NCBI GenBank assembly: GCA_002385815.1
Contig: DGEE01000068.1
Coordinates: 1 to 8,428, forward strand
Direction of reading: 5' to 3'
Length of the DNA stretch: 8,428 nucleotides
From: Hungateiclostridiaceae bacterium UBA3934
GTDB lineage: Bacteria > Bacillota > Clostridia > Acetivibrionales > DTU013
Every line of letters starts with the position of its first letter. The stretch's first letter is position 1. The position numbers and the translations under genes are program-made. Shown here in pieces: positions 1 through 4,304 of this stretch. The notes below the pieces were generated by a model. The model ran no database searches. It saw only the letters and a program-made list of their open reading frames with translations, and had not been told where the DNA came from.

Positions 1-196
1 TGCGGCACACGCAAGTGTCCGCTTACCGCTGCTTCCTTCCGGACCTGACGGGGTTCACGGGCTTACGTTGCGCAAGACCCAACTGTCATCGCCACTTATA
101 CGGGGCAGACCCTACAAAAACAAGCCTCGATCAGGGATTCAACCCTGCTGCAGCGGATTGCAGGTACAGGGCACCGCTACCTCCCCGTCTAGCACA
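1..196 (-). ncRNA. ffs: Signal recognition particle RNA, large Firmicute type (3' part outside window)
   Basis: This is the RNA scaffold of the signal recognition particle, which with Ffh delivers ribosomes making membrane and secreted proteins to the membrane. On the minus strand, 50-28 carries the domain IV hallmark, GTCAGGTCCGGAAGGAAGCA, with its GGAA tetraloop and the asymmetric loop that Ffh binds. The 5' end near 196 reads GTGCTAGACGGGGAGGTAGC, and an Alu-like 5' domain follows (GGTGCCCTGTACCTGCAATC near 173-154), as in clostridial long SRP RNAs. Domain IV lies near the middle of these roughly 265-nt molecules, so about 70 nt of the 3' strand are missing beyond position 1. The mature 5' end is estimated by resemblance, not mapped. 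In many Firmicutes dnaX follows this gene, so dnaX may lie just left of the window (inference). Confidence 0.95.
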
Positions 197-237
197 GCCA
201 AAGTTTGCACAATGCCTATTGACAGTGTTACTCACTT

Positions 238-266
238 ATTATACTCAATATACTTTGCCATATCAA
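238..266 (-). promoter_or_regulatory. Sigma-A type promoter of the SRP RNA gene
   Basis: On the minus strand TTGATA (266-261) is separated by 17 bp from a perfect TATAAT (243-238). Transcription would start near 231, about 35 nt before the apparent mature 5' end at 196. This implies a precursor trimmed at its 5' end, as known for the Bacillus subtilis SRP RNA. Confidence 0.8.
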
Positions 267-326
267 CTTATTTCATTCAGCGGGATGCAAGTATTTTGTA
301 CCAGACACGGAATGCGAAAAAATGAC

Positions 327-384
327 AAAAAAAAGAAAGCACTTTATGAATTTATAAATAATACCGAAACAATACAAGTGCTTT
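327..384 (-). terminator. Probable intrinsic terminator after the DUF155 gene pair
   Basis: Perfect 9-bp arms AAAGCACTT (336-344) and AAGTGCTTT (376-384) enclose a 31-nt A/T-rich loop. In the minus-strand transcript the stem is followed by C and eight U (334-327). It lies between the last DUF155 gene and the SRP RNA promoter, where a terminator is expected. The long loop and weak stem lower confidence. Confidence 0.5.
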
Positions 385-439
385 ACCAGATAAAATGAAA
401 TAATGTCAGCCATAGTCTATATTAAAAGGAGGAACAAAA

Positions 440-516
440 ATGAAAAAATAGTATTATTGGCTGTGGCAATTATATTGTACCATGATTTTCTAGTTTATAA
501 TATTAAGTTTTTGTAA
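440..516 (+). pseudogene. Frameshifted tiny hydrophobic reading frame
   Basis: A strong ribosome site AAGGAGG (426-432) stands 7 nt before ATG at 440, but the frame reads only Met-Lys-Lys and then stops (449-451). If the six-A run after the ATG is given one more A, the frame reads MKKIVLLAVAIILYHDF and ends at 516, a 24-residue peptide with a membrane-helix-like core. It overlaps the 3' end of the convergent DUF155 gene by 27 bp. It could be the remnant of a short membrane peptide or signal-peptide gene, a sequencing indel in a homopolymer, or chance. No convincing promoter stands directly upstream. I do not recognise a family. Confidence 0.3.
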
Positions 517-1386
517 CAAATCTGTGAAGAACATGTGTATAAAGTTCTTGACCCCGTCATGGGCAATGACCTTACCCAGGATATGGGAAAGAGGAAACAG
601 CAGGAGGAGGAATGTTTCAAAAATGAGGAGCCTGGTTTCCTGGCGCCTGAACCTCTCGTCTGAACCTGACCGGACAATATTCCTCAGCTGTTCGGCTTTT
701 TTTTCGAGCAGTTCATATCTTTCATCCAGCTCGTAATATTTCGAAAGATTGTCGTATGCATCTCTGAGCAGGAGTTTTCTGCTTGTAGCAACAGGCCTGT
801 CGAATATGCCGAAGCCGGCAGCGCTTTCCTTTTCAAATTTGACGATATGGACCATCGTTTTTGCGTACATGCGGGCCCCGGCATTCAAAATGCCCGCGTG
901 GGATCTGTTTATGTACATATAGGCCTCATTCAGGAGCGTGTTGAGATCCGATTCCTCTTTTGACAAGGCTGCGGATTTTGCAAGAACGGCAGCGATGGTG
1001 TGGGACAGCTCGATGCCTGGGGGAAATGTCCGGTCTTCGCTTTCAGGCCAAAGCCTGATGGTACCGTCTTCTGTTATAACTGAATCGTGGCTTTCCCTGT
1101 ACATCAAAAGCATCCTGTAATCGGGCTCTCCGGCTGTCTGCTGCAGGCTCTCATAGAACCTGTCTGTTTCATCGATTTCCATGTCCTCAAAAACGATGCA
1201 GCCAAAGCTGAAAATGTGGACTTTCTTTTGTCCCGTATCATATTTATATATTTCCGACAGCTTCTGGCCCTCCAATATGATTGACCTTTCTCCTGCCCCG
1301 GGCAGAGGCAGGCCAAAAAAAGCTGCAGTTTTTTGCAGATCTATGGCAGGATATGCTTTGACACTGATGAAATGCCTTGTTCTCAT
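490..1386 (-). CDS. DUF155 (RMND1/RMD1-like) membrane protein, diverged paralog
   Basis: This 298-residue protein belongs to the DUF155 family, known from mitochondrial RMND1 and yeast RMD1; the bacterial role is undefined. Family marks are the VHIFSFGCIVFED strand near 56-68, the helix ELSHTIAAVLAKSAAL at 126-141, FDRPVATSR at 195-203 (the place of the usual D-[KR]-P-x-x-x-W) and the helix YYELDERYELLEKKAEQLRN at 217-236. A hydrophobic stretch at 253-270 is a likely membrane anchor, followed by a 28-residue tail absent from its neighbour. The start at 1386 has GGAGG (1398-1394) 7 nt upstream. It lies 80 bp downstream of a second DUF155 gene and probably shares its transcript. It is the more diverged copy: the expected Trp after the DRP motif is gone. 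Family assignment is firm; function is unknown. Confidence 0.85.
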   Translation of the reverse strand: MRTRHFISVKAYPAIDLQKTAAFFGLPLPGAGERSIILEGQKLSEIYKYDTGQKKVHIFSFGCIVFEDMEIDETDRFYESLQQTAGEPDYRMLLMYRESHDSVITEDGTIRLWPESEDRTFPPGIELSHTIAAVLAKSAALSKEESDLNTLLNEAYMYINRSHAGILNAGARMYAKTMVHIVKFEKESAAGFGIFDRPVATSRKLLLRDAYDNLSKYYELDERYELLEKKAEQLRNIVRSGSDERFRRQETRLLIFETFLLLLFPLSHILGKVIAHDGVKNFIHMFFTDLLQKLNIIN

Positions 1387-1466
1387 TAATAAACCTCCGG
1401 ATACCTGTCAGTCTCACAGAATCGTGTATTTTGCCGGCAGTATTTCGTACTGTCATGCCCGAATGG

Positions 1467-2291
1467 TCATAATACGAGGTCAATGATCATCAATATGACC
1501 TCCAGGACGATCAGCAGCACGATCACCCATTCGACAAAAAGCCCTCTGATTGAATGGCTTATGGATGAAAAACCTCCGATTATGTTGTTCATGATATCAG
1601 CCTTTTTCGTCAGGATAGTGTATCTGTCGTTCAATTCGAAAAAGTCCGACATCTTTTCGTAAAAAAGGGATGCGTCGCTGTTGCTCCAGGTGATGTCGGG
1701 CTTATCGAGTATCATGATATAGCTGATGGTGTTATACTGGTGCCTGGTCACCTGCGCTGTGGCACGGGCCAGTTCCCTGTTTCCGACACGCAGCCGGCCC
1801 TGTTCGAGCCGGTCGATCATCGATTCGACCTGGTCGAAAATCTTGCCCAGCTCATATTCTGTCTTTTCCATTGCAACAGATTTGGCGATGACGATAGCTG
1901 CAAGCTCGATATGAAACAGTTCAAAATCAGGAACCACCGCATATTCATCAGTGATTTCCAGAGTCCCTTCAGGTTCTATCCGCAATTCGTATTCGTCTGT
2001 ATATCTGTTCCAATTATTCAGATCCGTCTCAGGTTCAAACTTTTTTATGAACCCCAGCAACTGGGGCATCATATCTTCAGACGCATTGATAAGGACTATG
2101 CAGCCGAAAGAGAATATAAGGACCTTGCTGTCAGCTTCACATTCCAGGCCGAGGATATTGCTGAGCAGATCATGGCCCAGGATGAGCGGCTCCTCCCATG
2201 TAAACTTTTTCCGTATGCCGCAGCTTTCGGCTATCTGGTTAAGATCTATTTCGTTGAGTACCGCAAAAGCCTTAAACTCAAAATGCTTCAT
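1467..2291 (-). CDS. DUF155 (RMND1/RMD1-like) membrane protein
   Basis: This 274-residue protein is the more canonical of two adjacent DUF155 paralogs. It shows KVLIFSFGCIVLI at about 56-68, the helix ELAAIVIAKSVAMEKTEYEL at 129-148, the family core SYIMILDKPDITW at 190-202, and YEKMSDFFELNDRYTILTKK at 211-230. A C-terminal hydrophobic helix (about 253-272) is almost at the end, so the protein is probably tail-anchored with its bulk in the cytoplasm (inference). The start is ATG at 2291: GGGAGG at 2302-2297 is 5 nt before it, while the upstream in-frame GTG at 2297 overlaps that site and is unlikely. It is divergent from galU and is the first gene of the probable two-gene unit. Eukaryotic relatives act at the mitochondrial inner membrane and support translation there; no bacterial function can be inferred safely. 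Confidence 0.88.
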   Translation of the reverse strand: MKHFEFKAFAVLNEIDLNQIAESCGIRKKFTWEEPLILGHDLLSNILGLECEADSKVLIFSFGCIVLINASEDMMPQLLGFIKKFEPETDLNNWNRYTDEYELRIEPEGTLEITDEYAVVPDFELFHIELAAIVIAKSVAMEKTEYELGKIFDQVESMIDRLEQGRLRVGNRELARATAQVTRHQYNTISYIMILDKPDITWSNSDASLFYEKMSDFFELNDRYTILTKKADIMNNIIGGFSSISHSIRGLFVEWVIVLLIVLEVILMIIDLVL

Positions 2292-2296
2292 AAGCA

Positions 2297-2302
2297 CCTC
2301 CC
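2297..2302 (-). promoter_or_regulatory. Ribosome binding site that sets the DUF155 start
   Basis: GGGAGG on the minus strand ends 5 nt before ATG at 2291. The longer frame from GTG at 2297 begins inside this site, so the ATG is preferred and the protein is two residues shorter than the longest frame. Confidence 0.8.
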
Positions 2303-2374
2303 AAATAATGAAGGATCAATCGAATGATCGGGTCACAGCAGCATACTTCGTCACAAGGTGCAGGCTTCCGCCCG

Positions 2375-2396
2375 GTACTGCCGAAATGCGTACTGC
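2375..2396. repeat. Short direct repeat in the DUF155 leader
   Basis: GTACTGC occurs at 2375-2381 and again at 2390-2396, a 15-bp period, in the G/C-rich part of the control region (about 2330-2400) that would be the transcribed leader of the DUF155 genes. On the minus strand CAGCAGTAC can also pair with GTATGCTGCTG further downstream, apart from a 2-nt bulge. I recognise no riboswitch class here. Role unknown; chance is possible. Confidence 0.25.
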
Positions 2397-2412
2397 TGAT
2401 ATGTTATCCTTT

Positions 2413-2441
2413 ATTAATGATATCACAAAATATGGAGTCAA
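2413..2441 (-). promoter_or_regulatory. Candidate promoter of the DUF155 gene pair
   Basis: On the minus strand TTGACT (2441-2436) is followed after 17 bp by ATTAAT (2418-2413), which matches the -10 consensus at four of six positions. Transcription would start near 2406, leaving a leader of about 115 nt before the ATG at 2291. The -35 overlaps the left arm of a 13-bp inverted repeat by one base. Confidence 0.4.
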
Positions 2442-2466
2442 TAACAAATATGATCCATATTTTGTG
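2424..2466. promoter_or_regulatory. 13-bp inverted repeat, candidate operator between divergent genes
   Basis: CACAAAATATGGA (2424-2436) and its exact reverse complement TCCATATTTTGTG (2454-2466) flank a 17-bp spacer. The pair sits between the likely DUF155 -10 region and the galU -10 elements. No U-run follows on either strand, so a regulator-binding site is more likely than a terminator. The matching protein is not in the window. Confidence 0.45.
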
Positions 2467-2489
2467 TAACAGCACACTCAATTGGTCAG

Positions 2490-2529
2490 GAAATAATGTT
2501 ATAATTATAGAAATAATGTTATAATTATA
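2490..2529 (+). promoter_or_regulatory. Tandemly duplicated extended -10 promoter of galU
   Basis: A 20-bp unit, 2490-2509, is repeated exactly at 2510-2529. Each copy holds TGTTATAAT, a perfect extended -10 (TG at 2497-2498 with TATAAT at 2500-2505; TG at 2517-2518 with TATAAT at 2520-2525). No good -35 lies 16-18 bp upstream, which extended -10 promoters can tolerate. Starts would fall near 2512 and 2532. Confidence 0.6.
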
Positions 2530-2531
2530 TA

Positions 2532-2579
2532 TGATGCATATAAAGCCATCTGGTTTTACGAATCGCAGTGTATGCATCA
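2532..2579 (+). promoter_or_regulatory. Stem in the galU 5' leader
   Basis: TGATGCATA (2532-2540) and TATGCATCA (2571-2579) are perfect 9-nt inverted arms with a 30-nt interior, between the galU start sites and its ribosome site at 2593-2598. The stem leaves the ribosome site free. It could stabilise the mRNA or be a protein site. Function is inferred only from position. Confidence 0.35.
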
Positions 2580-2602
2580 AATAGCTGAACAGAGGAGGGG
2601 AG

Positions 2603-3478
2603 ATGAGTTTGAAGATACGAAAGGCCGTGATACCTGCCGCCGGAATGGGTACCAGGTTTTTGCCCGCCACAAAGGCTCAGCCTAAGGAAATGCTGCCCAT
2701 AGTCGACAAGCCTACCATCCAGTATATTATTGAAGAGGCTGTGGCGTCAGGTATCGAGGACATTCTGATAGTGTCGGGTCGCGGGAAGAGAGCCATCGAG
2801 GACCATTTTGACAAATCCTACGAGCTTGAGGACATGCTGAGGCGAAAGGGTGAGGAAGAGCTTCTGTCACTTGTACAGGACATCTCCAATCTCGCCAATG
2901 TGAACTATGTCAGACAGAAGGAGCCCAGAGGGCTGGGGCATGCCATTTACTGTGCCCGGTCGTTTACAGGCAATGAGCCGTTTGCGATCCTTTTGGGCGA
3001 TGATATAGTAGATTCATCTGTTCCCTGCCTGAAGCAGATGATCGATGTTTATGAGCAATACAATGCAACAGTACTCGGTGTACAACAGGTGCCGGATTCG
3101 GAGGTTTCAAAATACGGCATTATAAAGGGTACTCTTATAGAAAATAGGATCTACAGAGTGGAGGATATGGTGGAAAAACCTGACCTTGATAACGCGCCCT
3201 CCAATGTGGCCATACTTGGAAGGTACATAGTAACCCCGGAGGTATTCACGCACCTTGAAACAGCGTCACCGGGCAAGGGCGGGGAGATACAGCTGACAGA
3301 CGCACTCAGGGCGATGCTGTCGGCGAGCCCGGTCTATGCCTATGACTTCATCGGCAGGCGCTATGATGTGGGGAACAAGCAGGGCTTCCTCGAAGCTACT
3401 GTAGAGTTTGCTCTTAAAAGAGATGAGCTCAGGGATGAGTTTGCAGCTTATTTGAAAAACAGGCTGCAGACGCTGTAA
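2603..3478 (+). CDS. galU: UTP-glucose-1-phosphate uridylyltransferase
   Basis: This enzyme makes UDP-glucose and pyrophosphate from UTP and glucose-1-phosphate in the cytoplasm, feeding synthesis of cell-wall polymers, glycolipids and exopolysaccharide. The 291-residue length matches the family (Bacillus GtaB, about 292). Visible motifs: the nucleotide-binding loop [20 protein letters not shown] (11-30), [11 protein letters not shown] (104-114), LLGDD (130-134) with the metal-binding Asp, VEKP (190-193) with the phosphate-contacting Lys, GGEIQLTDA (226-234) and YDVGNKQGF (254-262). The ATG at 2603 has AGGAGG (2593-2598) only 4 nt away; a TTG two codons later (2609) has a more usual distance, so the exact start is slightly uncertain. 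It is the first gene rightward from the divergent region and has its own doubled promoter. The gene appears intact. Confidence 0.97.
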   Translation: MSLKIRKAVIPAAGMGTRFLPATKAQPKEMLPIVDKPTIQYIIEEAVASGIEDILIVSGRGKRAIEDHFDKSYELEDMLRRKGEEELLSLVQDISNLANVNYVRQKEPRGLGHAIYCARSFTGNEPFAILLGDDIVDSSVPCLKQMIDVYEQYNATVLGVQQVPDSEVSKYGIIKGTLIENRIYRVEDMVEKPDLDNAPSNVAILGRYIVTPEVFTHLETASPGKGGEIQLTDALRAMLSASPVYAYDFIGRRYDVGNKQGFLEATVEFALKRDELRDEFAAYLKNRLQTL

Positions 3479-3491
3479 CCGGTCGGAGGGA

Positions 3492-3531
3492 GCGGATAAG
3501 TACAGATGCTGTGTATCCGCCTGCCATCTGT
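3492..3531 (+). other. Possible H-type pseudoknot downstream of galU
   Basis: Two perfect 7-bp pairings interleave: GCGGATA (3492-3498) with TATCCGC (3514-3520), and ACAGATG (3502-3508) with CATCTGT (3525-3531). Linkers are 3, 5 and 4 nt, which fits an H-type pseudoknot, or two hairpins that exclude each other. No U-run follows directly, so it is not a plain terminator. It matches no riboswitch class I know. Confidence 0.35.
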
Positions 3532-3588
3532 GATATGCAGTATTAAAAAACATCCTCAGCCGAATGAATAGTTTCATATACTTATAGC

Positions 3589-3623
3589 AAATAATACCTG
3601 TAAAAGTGTTGCAGGTATTATTT
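3589..3623 (+). terminator. 12-bp hairpin abutting the next start codon, possible galU terminator
   Basis: AAATAATACCTG (3589-3600) and CAGGTATTATTT (3612-3623) form a perfect 12-bp stem with an 11-nt loop. Only one further T precedes the ATG at 3625; the T-rich 3' arm makes a weak terminator possible. The only ribosome-site-like bases for the next gene (GCAGG, 3611-3615) lie within this stem, so it may instead control translation. Confidence 0.45.
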
Positions 3624-3624
3624 T

Positions 3625-4239
3625 ATGGCAAAAAACAGGTATCTGATAAAATTATTCGCCGCTGTACTTATACTGGTGCTCGCAGTAAATGCTGCGGTTC
3701 TGCACTTCGGCTTTGGCATCCGTATTTCGGACCTGGTATCTTTCATCGCTGAAACCGTCGGGGACAGTTCTGCAGAAAAGTGGTTCGGGGAGGGGGACGG
3801 TTCTTCACAAAAGGGGGACAGTTCTGCAAAAAAGCGGATCGAGAAGGGGGACGGTCCTTCGGAAATGCAAGCCGGGGAGGAGGACAGTCCTTCGGGAAAA
3901 GAGCACATTTCTAAGACAGGGGACGGTTCTCCGGAAAACGGGATCGGCATTGGCAGCAGCTCAGAAAGCCCCAACGACGGCTTTGTCAGGCAGGTCGATG
4001 TCCCTGAGGTAATGAAAAAACTGAGCTTAGGCGATAAAATATTCTTGTATGGCATTTTGACCAGGATCAGCAGCGACGAACTGGAAAAAATGCTGGAGAT
4101 GGCGCAGGATGGTATATCTGCCGATGAAATGGAAGAAATCAAAGGGTATGCCGATGGTTCTCTGAAGCCGTCCGAAATAGCAAGATTGGAGGAAATGGTT
4201 GCGAGATACAGGCATTTATATGCAGAAGCAGGGAAGTGA
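3625..4239 (+). CDS. Membrane-anchored hypothetical protein with repeat-derived linker
   Basis: I do not recognise this 204-residue protein. Residues 7-27 form one hydrophobic helix after a basic start, so it is probably anchored with the rest outside (inference). Residues 45-120 are a low-complexity, Gly/Asp/Ser/Pro-rich linker with GDSS (46), GDGSS (57), GDSS (64), GDGPS (75), EDSPS (86) and GDGSP (99), each encoded by a GGGGACGGTTCT-like DNA repeat. Residues 126-203 are predicted helical and charged (KLSLGDKIFLYGILTRISSD, then DGISADEMEEIKGYADGSLK). The ATG at 3625 follows a 12-bp hairpin and has no clear ribosome site, so expression level and start are uncertain. It lies 146 bp after galU in the same direction and converges on the glycosidase gene. 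The long open frame and sensible membrane helix support a real gene. Confidence 0.75.
   Translation: MAKNRYLIKLFAAVLILVLAVNAAVLHFGFGIRISDLVSFIAETVGDSSAEKWFGEGDGSSQKGDSSAKKRIEKGDGPSEMQAGEEDSPSGKEHISKTGDGSPENGIGIGSSSESPNDGFVRQVDVPEVMKKLSLGDKIFLYGILTRISSDELEKMLEMAQDGISADEMEEIKGYADGSLKPSEIARLEEMVARYRHLYAEAGK
3760..3930 (+). repeat. Six in-frame GGGGACRGTTCT-type repeats inside a gene
   Basis: Copies lie at 3760-3771, 3793-3804, 3814-3825, 3847-3858, 3880-3891 and 3919-3930. Consensus is GRGGACRGTYCT; two copies are exactly GGGGACGGTTCT and two GGGGACAGTTCT. Start-to-start distances are 33, 21, 33, 33 and 39 bp, all multiples of three, so the reading frame is kept. Four copies are followed by a Ser/Ala or Ser codon plus an A-rich stretch, suggesting an 11-codon unit. 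I see no reverse-complement copies. Confidence 0.8.
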
Positions 4240-4260
4240 TTTTTATCAGCTTCCCTGCTT
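4226..4260. terminator. Hairpin between convergent genes, including a stop codon
   Basis: AAGCAGGGAAG (4226-4236) and CTTCCCTGCTT (4250-4260) form a perfect 11-bp stem; its loop starts with the TGA stop (4237-4239) of the upstream plus-strand gene. It lies between convergent genes and could end transcripts from both sides. Neither side has a strong U-run (TTTT at 4268-4271 on the plus side), so efficiency is doubtful. Confidence 0.5.
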
Positions 4261-4304
4261 ACAGCAGTTTTCAGATTCCGTTTTGCCTCTTATCAATAAT
4301 GATT

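Noticed and set aside
15..398. Plus-strand open frame of 127 codons
   Set aside because: It lies antisense to the SRP RNA, its promoter and the terminator region, with no ribosome site or protein-like composition.
1740..2327. Plus-strand open frame of 195 codons opposite the DUF155 gene
   Set aside because: It is the antisense shadow of a gene with clear family motifs and a good ribosome site on the minus strand.
2330..2400. A riboswitch or T-box in the G/C-rich DUF155 leader
   Set aside because: I looked for T-box, SAM, c-di-GMP and glycine core motifs on both strands and found none; only short pairings and a 7-bp direct repeat remain.
2404..2670. Minus-strand frame of 88 codons across the galU promoter
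   Set aside because: It covers the promoter repeats and the galU start, and its content is translated A/T-rich control DNA.
3760..3930. A CRISPR array
   Set aside because: The repeated word is only about 12 bp, spacing varies from 21 to 39 bp and always keeps frame, and the stretch lies inside an open reading frame.
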